The notes beneath the pieces were generated by a model that was not told where the DNA came from, ran no database searches, and worked only from the letters and a program-made list of their open reading frames with translations. A program made the translations under genes and the position numbers. From Daedaleopsis sinensis (Eukaryota > Basidiomycota > Agaricomycetes > Polyporales > Polyporaceae), in contig CM066309.1 in assembly GCA_033807695.1 (NCBI GenBank), forward strand, positions 2,356,001 through 2,420,000: a stretch of DNA of 64,000 nt, given 5' to 3'. Shown one piece after another: positions 32,504 through 44,885 of this stretch. The number at the start of each line of letters is the position of its first letter. The first letter of the stretch is position 1.

Positions 32504-34877
32504 CTAAGCCTCGTCGGCCTCCGCCTCAGCCGCCGCCTTCTTGGCTGCTTTCCTGGCCGCTTTCTTCGCCCGGGCTGCCTCCTTCGCCGCCTCCCCGGCG
32601 GCCTTCGCGTTTTTGCGCTGGTTGACTGGGCACCGACCGGAGCCGCTATGGCGGAGGAGCGCGTCGTGGCGCGAAAACACCTCGAAGCACTTCGGGCACC
32701 GGTTGACCTGGTGGAACGGGCTGAGCCTGCATGCAGAAAGGATATGCCGGGCACAGTCACCCGCGCGCGTGAAGCTGCTTGAGCACCACTTGCAGATCCC
32801 GCTTTTGCCCGGACCCGCGATCACGCCTATGGCAGCGCCCGCGACGCCTTGGCCCAGCACGGCCTTCTGGGCCATCTTGGATGCCTCTGACTTCGACTTT
32901 CTCTTGCCCTTGCCCTTGCCCTTCTTGCCCTTGGCGATCTTTGAGCTAACGGCCTTCGGGCCAACAACGGTGGCGATCGAGGAGGCGAAGGAGGCGGGCG
33001 AATACCGAGAGCTGCGAGTGCGCTTTGGTGGACGGAACTCGTCGTCGTCGTCGTCGTCGCCGTCGAGCTCGTCAACTAGCTCGTAAAAGTCGCCGTCGGA
33101 AGACTGGTCTGCCTCGTACTCGCTGTCCTGGTCCGCGTCGGACTCATAGTAGCCTTTCTCAGAGCCGTCGTCGTGATCATGATCATGATCGTGCTCGTGC
33201 TCGTCGCCGTCGCAGCATGCCGCAGTCGTGGCCCGATAGGCAGCCAGTCGTGCAGCAGTCGCCATCTTGAGCAGTGTACGCTTCGGGGCCTGAGGAGGCG
33301 ACACAGCGCTGCTGCCAGTGGCAGTACGAAGGGAGATCGTCGTGCGCCCGGGAAGAGGACAGAGCGTGCGCTTGGGCGCAGGAGGAGTGGGGACTGGCGG
33401 GGACCTCTTCGGAGAGGGTGCGCTCTTGCGCGCACGACTCGACTCGGACGCAGAAGGGGCCGACGGGCTGACAGCCCGAAGCGAGCGGGTCCTGCCTGAT
33501 GCATCGGCAGCAGGGGTCGGAGCAAGGTCGCCTTGAGGCGTTGCAGCTGCAGCAGAGGTACGCTTGCGCTTGCCGTTGCCGTGGTTGCTGGCAGCTAGCT
33601 CGCGGATACGATCGACGATAGGCGAGTCTGGAAGGGCAGGAGCATCCATGATCTCCTCCACGGGGAGCGATGGCGAATCTTCTACCATAGGTGTACCCTG
33701 ATAAGGCTCCTCAATAGGAGTTTCGAGGATGACGGGGAGAGACGAGGTATCCGACAGTGGACTAATGCTCCATAAATGGGGGGACGAGAGCGCAGAGGGC
33801 GCAATCGTCATGGGAGTGTCTAGAACGTTGTCGGACGTGGTGCCGGAAGAAGTGGACGGGCTGGAGAACGAGTAAGACATGCTCGCGGGGGAGAGTGTCG
33901 CAAAACTGGGGCTTTGGGGAACGCTGTGGATATGGAGACGAGATACACCCGTAGACATAAAGTGACCATTGGGCTGTGATAGGAGAAGTCAGTGAGATTG
34001 TCAAATCTGCGAACTCAGATTGTACTGACCGAATCGCTCAGCATCGGAGACTGAGTGGACGTAGAGGCGAGGGAATCGAAGAGGTTGGGACGGATGGCGG
34101 AAGACAAGATGCTATCGATGGAGTTGACAGTATCGAGTGTGCCCAAGGGAGGAAGAGAGTCGCCGGTCATGGGGGCGAGGAGAGAGAAGTCATGAGGCTT
34201 GTCTGCCGAGGCCGCCGGCTCGTAGTTGTGTATGAACTGGTCAAAGCAGTCCATCGCTGAGATCCCTTCGAGGATACCACTACCATATAGAGGAGCGGGG
34301 TCGACCGCGCGGGCAGGGTCGTACTTTGCGAGAAGGGTGCTGACTTCATGCTGCACTTGGAAGAGGGTAGCGAGCGCGGGCGGTACCTCGTTCGACCATG
34401 AGACTAGGGTTGCACCCTCGCGCTAAAGCCACAGTCAGTCATACTGGCACACCGGAGAGATAGTCAGGAGGAACGGCGTACGAGGACAGCGGCCCTGTGG
34501 TTCTGAACTAGGCCGACGATGTCCGCGAGACTATCGGCGACGTAAAGTCGGGTATGAGGGTCGCGGATAACAGCACGGCCTTGCTGGGGTTTGCTGTGAG
34601 TGGTGGGCGGGCAATCAGTGGCTGTAGTGAGCGTAGGAAGCGAGACCACATACACGGCAGATATGATCTGCGCGAACATGGGCGTCTGCAGCTTGATGAC
34701 CACGTTGGGCATGAGGGCGGCGGCAGGTGACGTAAAGGTGGACCTCGTCCCATCGGCATGAACCTCGATGAACGAATGTGGGTCACCGGCGGTGCGATGG
34801 TAAAAGACATGATCACCGTGGCCGAAGCGCGACAGCTCTCGGAAGACGCAAGCAGTGACGGTAGAGAGGGGATCCAT
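32504..34877 (-). CDS. C2H2-like zinc-finger protein, probable transcription regulator
   Basis: Four exons on the minus strand: 34877-34656, 34583-34482, 34422-34030, 33973-32504; 728 residues, every intron in phase 0. An N-terminal folded region of about 110 residues (MDPLSTVTACVFRELSRF ... VIRDPHTRLYVAD) is followed by Ser/Pro-rich disorder, a His/Asp run (HEHDHDHDHDD), long acidic runs, and a Lys/Gly-rich basic stretch (KGKKGKGKGKRK). Near the C-terminus two compact Cys/His motifs occur: CKWC..H...C, and CPKC...RHDALLRH...C, of C2H2/C2HC type. The tail is an Ala/Lys helix. The basic stretch and fingers suggest a nuclear DNA-binding protein; I do not recognise an orthologue. The first donor is GTGTAT, weaker than the others. 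Confidence 0.8.
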
Positions 34878-37800
34878 TGAGGAGGAGCGGGAAGAACTGT
34901 GGCGGGAGTGAGGGGGGACCTGGAAATCCAGGACGCGTTTAAATCGCCTTCTCTGTAGGTCCTATACCGCCCATGAAGCGCCGATGGCCTTGAGGTGTCC
35001 ACGCTTACATTTTTTCTTGGAATCATTTCGACTTGCACTGCCGGTCCGACAAGTGGGAGAGAAGATGAGATCGACAGTCTCTGGCGCCAGACGGAAAAGG
35101 ACCAGGTCCCTCAAAATACAATAGCGCTGGTGTCCCTGCATCAACAAGACACACTGTGGACAGAGAGGTCTGCAGTTCAGATCGATGACCCAAGATCTGT
35201 GACGATGTCACCGACCTTCGCTTTGCAGGCATGTATTGCCCTCTGTGCACCGGACAGGATTGGCAGCCAGGATCCCGTATCTGTCTGCTGTGCGGTATCC
35301 ATTGGCCCTTGAAATCGTATTCGTGCTTGACTGGAGTTCGAGCGAGCAAGAGCACGATAAGCCTCCGGGGAAGCACGGAAGACCGTAGATCAGAACGACA
35401 GAAGGTATGCACCGCGAGGGAAGCAGCAAAAGAGGCCAGAGTACGCCCTCGGTTCGACTGGGAAACACCGAAGTCGGGAGAACAAGGTCAAGCTGGATGC
35501 GCCGTGAGAGCAACGCGGGAGAGATCCAGATCAAGGGTCACCCGACTTCTCCCACGGGTTTCCTCGAGGCGCCCTCTCCATATTCTCCGCCGCTTCAGAA
35601 ACAGTTTGGCCTCGGACGGGCGATACGAGGCATGAGAAACTCAGAACGTGACGCTAGCCTCCAGTAGCGGGCACGGCACTGGGTCCGATAGCCCGTCAGC
35701 CCTCCAAGGACACGTCTTCGCATGTTAACTGTCATAATCGTCAATGTGGATCGCAACGACGTGGATTTTCGCGGACCCGGAAACTGGTCGTCACTCACTA
35801 CGCGGCTTTTGTCCTGAACAAAGTTCTACACTAACCAGAGGAGGGGTTAGAAGAGGTCTGTGGCCCTATCTTACCGTATTCTGCGACACACTTGTGCCTC
35901 GTCGGGTATAACACAATAGTCGGCACTCATGGGGCAGATCGGAGGCGAAAGAACATGGCCGTCGCTCGTGATCGATTTATTTGGTGTCGTTCCCACGAGA
36001 CAAAGTGCGGACCCACAGAGGCACACACACACAAAACTGCCTAATCAGGGATTTTTTGAAGGAGACGCCGGCTTTCTGCATCAGCGCTAGTGACCTCCGG
36101 CTTCGACCGGACAGAACGCCCGTTGCCTCATGATACTCGCCGCTTGCCAACTCGCCTCTCGCTCTCCGGTCACCCTCCGCCTCGAGCTCACCCCAAGTCC
36201 ATTTGCCAGCCTCGCAGCTATAGACTCCGTGATATCTTCATCGCCCTAGAGCTTCTTACGACATAACGGCTAACCAGGCTGACTGGTCGGTCAAATGTCA
36301 GGAATTACCGCTGCTCGTCACTGCTAGGCGGTGCAGACGGCACTCCGTTTCCTATGAACACCGACAGCGGTCCATTCCTGTTTCCGGCCGCCGGCGAGTA
36401 TGACCAGCCCTGCACCCCCGCTATATTGAAACCACGCTATCGCGGTCCCCTTTATCCCGGCGGCTGTTACGCACATCCAAGCTGTGCGTAGTACCTCGAA
36501 CTACCGCGCTCAAGTCTATCACCGCGCCCTATGCAAAAGTGCAGTCTGGCAATACCCTTGTTGACGACCGGTGGCGCATCTCTTCTCACGAATTAGCCCG
36601 CTATCATTGGAATCCGACTCGTCCCTTACTAGTCTCGCCGCTCCATCTCGGCTCATCTTGCTCTCGCGGGCGCGTGTCTCGTTACTGCCATGTAGATGTG
36701 TGTGGATATCTAGAACGTTATGTTAAGTATTCCATCTCTTAAGGTTATTGTCAAGCGCTGTTGCTAACGACAAGATGTTAAGTGTATGGTCGGGATGGCA
36801 GACTAACGGCCCAGCCGTGCCGTTGTCTCGTAGAATTCCCGATATTCGACCCCAATCGCGACACCGTGGTTCATGCGCGTACTATCGTGGTGTCAAATCA
36901 CAATAGCGTTCAACATCTAGATTGGGGCGGAACCTTGTTCCGTGACCTAGTTGGGAACCGGGGACCTCCTGGGACTTGCGCGCGTGGACGTCATCTCATC
37001 TCGCAGATCGCCGCTAAACCTGGGCTATCGCTATGTCGAGTCACACATATTTCTCCGCTACGAGCCCCGCAACCCGAAGTAGCAGTCACTAGAAAACCAC
37101 AAACACGAGGATCACGTCCATCCGCTGCGTACTAGCACGTTTCTGCGCGGTGAAGCTTCAATCCGAATATAATTTGTCCCCAATGGTCGTCGCAGCATTG
37201 GCATATCTCCTCTACAGTCACTCCGACTTCCAGGTGATACGCCTCGTCTTACTCGCAGGGTCGCCAGCCCTGTACCGTTCTGACGGACGCTTGTGCCCCC
37301 ATCTAGGACAAGGTCATCGCCTCCTCCATGAGCGGCGCACCCCATTCAATGCCTCTGAATCTCTGTAGGTCCCCACGGAGTGGGACAGCTTGATCCTACG
37401 GCGAGCCGTACGCGGCTGGGGCACGACAGGAGCGCCTCTCGTAAGCTCGGACGCTGATCATGTTCTAACAGATGCCATGTGGCTCTCGGTCGCCCGCCCA
37501 TCTTTGCCGCTGTGTTCAAGCTGCTTTTGCCCATCTTCCGTGTCGCCCTCCACCGTCCCAGGGTAAACACGCTTGAGCTCCCTGCGACCCCATCAACGAA
37601 GGCGTCACGCGCGCGGACGCCCAATATTCCAGACATCACGGCCTCAAGCGCTAAGTCAGATGTAAGATTTGACCGCCGCTGTCCCGGACCCTAGCCCGGG
37701 TAGGATGCCGGGGAGTACTGAGTCCCAGCAATGGAGAAATGATTCTGAGAGAGTGGAACGGTGTCTGAGGCGGGAATGCACATGCGAGATGTTCAGTGCT

Positions 37801-39793
37801 ACGACGACGAGTCCATCATTTCTGTCTGGACGAGACGGAGGAAGTGCATTCACACCTCCGTTCGTCGTCACGACGGTCGCGCGCACGACTCGAAATGATG
37901 AGTGGCCGCCGCCCGCTCAACCATGTTGGCGGGGCAATTTATAGTTTCTGCATAGGCTTACGTTGGAATTGTTCCGGTACTAAGAACGCGACTTGTGTCA
38001 GAATGAGAAACATAGTAGCAATCCATGGGTATCTGCCTTAACTCTAATCATGTCTCTGCTGCTCGAGGCTGTCGCAATAGTCTGCGGAACACTTGTAACC
38101 TTAGTGGAGTTCGAAGTCGAGCTACGACGCCTCGGCGAAACTACTTTGTACCACCATCGGCCGTGAGGTGCACCTGTAGAACTTTCTATGTCTTCAGAAT
38201 AAGGATCCCATACAAGTCTCGGTACCTATGAGACCGTGCCGTGCTGCATAACAACGTAGTTGAGACATGCTTTCCAGCACGCAAAGCTTAAGCCCATACA
38301 CACACGTTGAACAACGTCCTAGTGCCACCCACTGACAGTACAACGCAGGCGCCGCTTGCCAATGTGTTCTATACCATATCGGTCAGCGTGTGGAAAGCAG
38401 CACTGTGGACATTTTGTATTCGCAAGGCGCGGCTTCCACACTTCCACAGCAACTATGGCTATAGATGGCATGAACAGAGGTACACATGGGGAACGCGAGA
38501 CGATACTGGACATCTGTGTATGCGGAATCACGGGATATCGGTTAGCTTCATCAGGCCTCAGGCGAAGTGCGGGAGCAGTACAATTCGGCGGTCCATGGCC
38601 CAAAGCCGCGCCGCTCGCATCCGTCAGCCTCCCCGGACCTCAGCATTATCTTTCCATCATTCGACTGATGGCCTGCTGATGTCATGGACGGACAGAGGCT
38701 GAGCTTGAGATCCGGAGGCAATACCCACACAAAGGAAGTGGTGGACAATGCGTTAGCTCCGCCTGACGATAATGAACAACCGTAGCTCAAGCTCAAGGAT
38801 GCGTGTGGTGTCCTCGCACGCCATCGAGACTCTGACGTTATCGGCCGTGTCTGTCTGGGTGTCTTCTCCACTCAAATGTATTGGTGAGCGGAGAAATCTA
38901 TGTTGGGCAAGAGGTGGAGGTAGGTATGCCAAGCTAGAAAAACATAGCGGTCGATGTTGCGATATGGCGGTGCCCTCGTATTCAATAGGTGTTCCGCTGG
39001 GACCACATAAGAACTTCTTCCGGGCGATGACGGGATAAGCGGTCATTCGGATGATTTTCGAATCCAATGTGGGTAGTAGTGGACAGAAGAAGCCATGCAG
39101 ATGCGTGCGCGTGCCACGCGGTAGACAAAGCAAGAGCCACGAATAAGTAGCACGCACCGATACGATACCCCACACGGTCATTTCAGGACATAGCGTTGTG
39201 CTCGGCCTGTGCATAGGAACAACCCTATGAGCGCGAAGGCAAACCACAATTCATCTCAGCCCGGATCGACATCGCCTCGCGACATCCTCGGGGCGCGGCG
39301 GCTGGATCCGACAGGACGAATAAGCATAACATGAGGCCTACGACACGTTCAGGGTGGACACGTACAACCGTCACGCACTCACCTCCGGTGCATACGCTCC
39401 TATACGCTCTCGTGTGGAAAGCAGTATAATGTCTGCGAAGAAGGCAATTCTGCCCACCGAGTTACGTTTGCTTCGATGCCGTACGGCGGCGACCCCACTG
39501 TGAGTACTTCGTCGCTGTTGCTTTATGTAAAAAGCCACCGACTGAGAAGATATCTATGGGGACACGTTAGACATATCCAGGTAGATTGGCGAGGTGAGTG
39601 GCAGTTCAGAGGCAAGCATTTTGGCTGTGGCAAGACTGGTACAGAGGAACCCTGGATGAACTCAGCGGGCCGCTTTGGGCGCTAACAGTGAACACGGCGC
39701 CGAGTCCTGACACTAGTCACTACGCTCACTCCTCCCACTGCCAGTGTCCCACCGCCTCTATTCGTAGGATGCGTGTGCCGCTTCAGTACACGA
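34878..39793. other. Long region with no recognisable gene
   Basis: 4.9 kb. I checked both strands for family motifs and for chains of open blocks with splice sites and found none that hold. Only short frames of mixed composition occur. It may contain decayed transposons or fast-evolving genes. Confidence 0.35.
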
Positions 39794-40737
39794 CTACATA
39801 CTTCCTGCGGCCTTTGCTGTGAAAGTTGCAACCCAAATGTTCATGGTGCGGATCTTGTCGCCATTCCCCTTCACCAGCTCCGACGCCGCTCGGACGGAGT
39901 CCCGGGCAGCAACGACGACAGCCTTCTCTCGCTCATTCTCCACATACTTCTCGACCTCCTCTTCAAAATCCTGCGACATGACCCAGGAAACCTCCCACCG
40001 CCCGTCAAGCATCCCCTCCGGCGGCTGGACTACCGTCTCCGCTTTCACTGTCCACCCGGCAGCGACGGCGGCCCTGCGGAGACGTTCCGGTGATAGCACA
40101 GTCCGTACGTTGCTGGTGGACACCGGCTTCCTACACTCAAGTGCAGCTTGTGCGAAGGCGGCGAGGACGTGCGGCGTGGCGCGGTAGTCGGATGCGGTGA
40201 GTGCGTACTCGGATATGCATACTCTGTCTGCGCGCGAGAGAAGTGCGACGAGGATATCGGAGAAGACCTCCGGCGATGCGAAGTACCAGCTGCACTGCGC
40301 TAGGATGGCGGTCGTATAGTGCTCCGTGGTACTCCGCAAGAACGCGATGGGGTCGGACTGAACGAAGGTGATGCGATGCCCGACGGGTGAGGCACGGAGG
40401 TGGGCTTGGGCTTGTCCCAGCGTAAACGGCGAGCCTGCAATGAAATGGTAAACGTGGGTGCTTGGACACGCTTGGAGCACATCCTACCGTAGTCGAGGCT
40501 AGCAGGATCTACCGCAATCACCGAACCCTCGTCTCCCACCGCGGTCGCGAGTACGACTGTGCAGTCTCCTTGCCCGCATCCTATCTCAAGCACCTTCTCG
40601 CCGGCCTCGATCCTCCACGTGTTGATCAGCTGGGCACGCTGCTCGATTTGCGGCCGCACAATGGAGAAGTTCTCCGGCTTGTGGGGGTAGATCGCCGCGA
40701 TGTCGTCAATGTCGAGAAGTGCAGAGAACGAGGTCAT
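39794..40737 (-). CDS. SAM-dependent methyltransferase, class I
   Basis: Two exons on the minus strand, 40737-40488 and 40434-39794, joined across a 53-nt intron (GTAGGA..TGCAG); 296 residues. Motif I of the Rossmann fold is clear (KVLEIGCGQGD, about residues 47-57), with the acidic end of strand 2 in VIAVDPAS. ILAQCSWYF probably corresponds to motif post-II/III, and a C-terminal helical region follows. The family has many fungal members of unknown substrate, often next to metabolic genes. No biosynthetic cluster is visible here: the neighbour is a cupin. A palindromic MITE-like element ends about 50 bp upstream of the start codon and may carry or disrupt its promoter. Confidence 0.85.
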
Positions 40738-40790
40738 CGTGGATGGGGGTGTATGAACGCTGCCGTGCTAAGGTATCAGTGGGCTCATAT

Positions 40791-41064
40791 CACCGGGGGC
40801 ATTGAGCGATGTAACGAGCAGTTACATCGTGGTCACATCATGGTCAAAATCCACATGTTTCTCTCGTGTGACGCGGTGCAACATGCAAGAAATATTCAAA
40901 ATGATCCCGTATCTTTGTGTTACATCCTGGATACATTTCAAGTGACGCGTGTAACCACGATGTATCCAGGATGGAACACATTGACAAAGGAAGGTCATAT
41001 TTGGATTGTAATCACGCTGTAATCACAATGTAACGACTCGTTACATCAGACCACGCCCCCGGTG
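40791..41064. mobile_element. MITE-like palindromic element
   Basis: Ends CACCGGGGGC (40791-40800) and GCCCCCGGTG (41055-41064) are perfect inverted repeats. Inside, GATGTAACGAG (40808) is mirrored by CTCGTTACATC (ending 41047), and CATCCTGGATACAT (near 40923-40936) is mirrored by ATGTATCCAGGATG near 40960-40973. The whole 274 bp can therefore fold into an imperfect hairpin. TAT flanks both ends and may be the target duplication. There is no coding capacity. It fits a non-autonomous DNA transposon; I cannot assign a superfamily. Confidence 0.75.
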
Positions 41065-41183
41065 TATGCTGCATCTGACTCAGAGTTTACCTAAGACTCC
41101 GGATGAGTACCTCTGGCAGAAGGTCCTATCTCTAACAATATATTACCACATACTCATGATCGACTAATATTTGTACAGGACGT

Positions 41184-42007
41184 CTATGCGTTCTTGACAT
41201 ACCGCGAGAATTCCTTTACCTCTGGTGCGTTCTTGTCACCCCATAACCTTGCGAGCCCTTCCAGGGTTAGATAGGCATGATCCTCCCAAGCGAAACCCGG
41301 GAACACGACCTCCGTAATGAGACATCCACGATGGTCCTTTGCAGCTTCGTCCGAAGCGGCAGCCAGGTCTTCTTCAAGCATGCGCGACATCTTCCAAACT
41401 CCCGTGGGCACAAGAAGCTGAAGAATCTCCCCGGCGTGAATGTTCGGGCCCATGACCTGGTCATGATCCAACGTCTGGTCAGCATTCGTGTCCAAAGTGC
41501 CGGGTGTGTGAGTAAGTTGTGCTCGCCTTCTTTTCGATTTTGGGCGGTTCGCCCGGTGTTATCAGTGTGTATTCTGCACGACCTTGGTGGAGGATATGCA
41601 TGGTCTATTGCGTCTAGTCAGCCGCCTTCCGCCCGTGTCGTAGCGCTCTCCATACTCACAGCAGACTTGTTCATGTGGAAGAAGCCATTAGGCTCGTCCG
41701 GCGTGAGGAGGTAGTAGATCGTGGTAGCAAGTGATCGCAAAGCCTTATCTAAATGCACGGTAACCGTCAGACTGGTCTACGTGCGTGTACGAAACAGTAT
41801 AACCTCACCTGCGAAAGGAGATGGAATTTGTTCTGCCTGACGATCTGTCTCCGCAAAATATCCTATATGCGAGAAGTTATCAGCTACCTGTTAATCGACA
41901 TACAAACACCGACGATTACCTCCTTCGGGGTGCTGAATCATATTGAGCTGCTTGACTACCACCGAGTTCGGGATGGCGTATTCATAGTAACTCGTCGTCT
42001 GCGTCAT
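41184..42007 (-). CDS. DUF985 / cupin_5 family protein
   Basis: Five exons on the minus strand: 42007-41920, 41862-41809, 41748-41660, 41604-41527, 41474-41184; 199 residues in phase. The order of motifs is that of the DUF985 cupins: QHPEGGYFAETDR near the N-terminus, then TIYYLLTPDEPNGFFHMNKS, HILHQGRAEYTLI, GPNIHAGE, TGVWKMSR, and the C-terminal CLITEVVFPGF with WEDHAYLT. The fold is a small beta-barrel; members are mostly of unknown function, some acting on sugars or related ligands. Four introns are GT..AG. The last (41526-41475) only works as GC..AG (AAG|GCGAGC ... GACCAG), which joins IEKK to TLDHDQ. The alternative is a small frame lesion. Confidence 0.82.
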
Positions 42008-42652
42008 TGTGTAACCGTTTGGTGGGGGTAGATATGCATGCAAGTGCTAGTTGTGGTCACTGGTGCGGGAGCAGGGGCCTGGAAGTACAGCTATGATATA
42101 TGAGGAGGAGCCGACTGCGTTGATAAGCAGTACATAACGCGTTAACGGTTGGGCCGAACATTGCAAATTATAAAGGGGTACTGTAATAACCTGCTACAGT
42201 TCGGAGTACGCCTTCCGAATTTGTCTGAAGATGGAGAGGCTCCGCCGAGTCAGCTGCAGGTTCGGAGAGGAAACTACATCGCCTGAGGAGGAAACGAATA
42301 ATGCAGTTTGCCAACGGGTTACGGTACCTGTGTGCGTTAAGCCGGGACTCCGGAGGAGAGGCGGTAAGTAGTCATGTGATCGAGACGCGTCGCGTTCGCT
42401 AAGCGCCCATGATGATTATGGTTTGCTCCGTTCAACATCCTGCACAGTGCACGCAGCACCTGTCATCGTCCGACGTCGAGCTGCACCTAGCTACAGCTCT
42501 CAACGCGATCATCTCTTTCTTCTCTGTGCCACATCTGCTAGATCCAGCGAGACCCCCGGTAAGCCTCGGGGCACAAGCACGCTCTTTCTCGCCTGATCAA
42601 CCCGCTATCATTGAGAACCTGCACCTAACCTAGTGTTGGTCTAGTCGTGGAT
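42008..42652. other. Divergent promoter region, cupin and RNase H1
   Basis: 645 bp between two divergent start codons. A TTATAAAG box lies near 42168. No other feature recognised. Confidence 0.35.
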
Positions 42653-44609
42653 ATGCCTCCTATAGGCTGCTATGCAGTTGCCAGGGGGCGCAAACCGGGA
42701 GTTTACATGGAATGGTGAGTAAGTAAATTTGTCATGTCTCTACTGTCCTATCAGACACACTGCCGGTAGGAACGATTGTAAAGCCCAGGTCCTAAATTTC
42801 TATGGATCCAAGTATAAGAGGTTTCTGAATGCTGCCGATGCGGAGCTATGGTTAAGTCAGAATGCGAAACCCATTATCACGCAGACTGCGGGTGCTGCAG
42901 CATCTCCTACAATCTCCCCGGACACATCTATCACGAGTCCTGCCCCGATTGCTGTCCCTATAGCTCCCACTGCCCCGACTCGAGTCCCGGTTGCTCATCC
43001 TGTATCTCAAACCTCCAAAGCACCTGCTCCATCGGCCATCGATCAGGCTTCTCCGCGCACTTCACCCTCCGGCACAACGATGGGAAATCTGTCCTCTCGA
43101 AAGGCAGGGACCTCCACAAGCTATGCCGTACCGCAGGACACTTTGACATCTATTGTCGCCAGCGGAAGCTGCTCGACTTCCTCCAACACCACAATTGCTC
43201 ACGCGGATACGTACATTACATCTCCCATCGCATCAATGAGAAACGCACCCTCCCGGACGACAGATACTCCCGCATCCACTGCCGTACCGCAAGACGCCCC
43301 GACACCGATCCCCGCCGGAGGAAGTCGCTCGACATCCTCCGACCCCGTAGTCGTCTACACGGATGGGTCATGCCGGGGGAACGGGAAGGTGGGCTCGACA
43401 GCGGGCGTCGGCGTCTGGTGGGGAAAGGACGACCCACGGTGCGTGAACTCTCCTCCTCAGCCCATTTTTTCACTCATCCTCGCGTCAATCACACCGCACT
43501 TTACGCAGGAACGTAAGCGAACGCTGCCCCGGCGACCAGACGAATAACCGTGCGGAGCTCCTTGTGAGTTGTGTGCTTTGTGTGTGCTCTCGGACAGACA
43601 AGCACCGGTGCGCTGACGTGCCTCGTGGCCCTAGGCTATCATCCGTGTGCTTGAGGCCGCGCCGATAGACCGCGCGCTCGAGATCAGAAGTGACTCACAG
43701 TACAGCATCAACTGTGGGTGCGCCATGCGTTCGTGGAAATGGGGCTGTTTCGCTCATCCGTGGCGCCTCGTTCTTTTGACGTTAATGACAGCCATGAATC
43801 TGTGGTTATCCGGCTGGAAGCGGAGGAATTGGCGACGGGCTGACGGCAAAGAGGTCAAGAATGTCCCTCTAGTTCAGTATGCCGATCTGCTACTACAGTG
43901 GAGACGCGGTGCCTTACAACAGACTGTGAGTACTCAGTGCATGATTGAGTTCGCGCCACAAGATGAGTTTTCGCACCTCGAGGTTGAACATGCGCTATGG
44001 CATTCACAGGTCGCCTTCACGAAGGTCCTAGCGCATTCTGGAGAAGAAGGCAACGAGGCCGCAGATACGCTAGCAAATCAGGGCGCACTTCTTCCACCGG
44101 TCCCGGACATCGACTGGCACAACCTCATGGACAAGGTCCGCGAGCGCATAACGGCAGCAACCGTGTCTAGCTCGACCAATTCTGCAACCGCGGGAAAGTC
44201 AGCGAGCGTCCCGCGGACCGTGTCCGTCGCCTCGAACCCTACTCTTCTTACAACCCCGCGACATCCTGCGACAGTCTCGAGGCCGGTGACCCAGCCGCCA
44301 CCTCCTTCCCGGGAGAACACCAAGAACGTGACCGATTGCTTGCCAAGGTCTTTCACATCCGATCTCTCAGTCTACAATAGGACTACCCCTACCGAACATC
44401 CGCGGACGTCAGATGAGCTCACCGAAGCAGGGATAGTTCACGGGGCATTGAACGTCAAGATCTCGAAGAGTGAGGAAGAGGTGAGTTGAGTCAGAACGCT
44501 ACCACACCCCCACGGCGCTGATATACTCGTCCTGCAGATCTATGCGCAATGTCTCCTTGATGACGATGATCTCATGCGCGAGGCACAAGAGGAAGGAGTA
44601 TTGTCATAG
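42653..44609 (+). CDS. rnh1: Ribonuclease H1
   Basis: Seven exons: 42653-42714, 42770-43438, 43509-43563, 43635-43713, 43792-43925, 44010-44480, 44538-44609; 513 residues, phases agree throughout. The N-terminal hybrid-binding domain (about 1-50) is split by intron 1: YAVARGRKPGVYMEW, then DCKAQVLNFYGSKYKRF. A long Ser/Thr/Pro-rich linker (about 60-215) precedes the catalytic domain, with the acidic residues in VVVYTDGSCRGNG, NNRAELL, RSDSQYSIN and GNEAAD. It degrades the RNA strand of RNA/DNA hybrids in nucleus or mitochondrion. The linker holds an 86-bp duplication. A Ser/Thr-rich C-terminal extension of about 140 residues is unusual for the family and ends in an acidic helix (DDDDLMREAQEE). 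Confidence 0.92.
43125..43366 (+). repeat. Internal 86-bp duplication in the RNase H1 linker
   Basis: Bases 43125-43210 and 43281-43366 align without gaps (both begin GCCGTACCGCA). The second copy runs into the start of the RNase H domain (VVVYTDG); the first ends with a decayed version of the same residues (TIAHADT). Confidence 0.7.
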
Positions 44610-44885
44610 GACATTATCCACTACTTTTTGGTCTGTTTGTATTGTGGGACATTGAGTCATTAGGCCACACTCAAAACTCAACACGATCACGGCGATCACT
44701 ACCACGGTAAGGCCTATACGGTCTCGGTCTCGCCTAAGTGGCTTCTTCCTTGCCCTGTTTCAACGTGTCCCTGAACTTTGAAGTATTGAACTGTATCTTT
44801 GAGGTAAAAGAGCAGCGCGTCGACTACATATATGCACGTCTTCGGCACAAGTACTGCATCCTGACCCACTCTACCTTGAATCACC

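Noticed and set aside
39794..42007. Methyltransferase plus cupin as a biosynthetic cluster
   Set aside because: No synthase, oxidase or transporter nearby; two enzymes of common families do not make a cluster.
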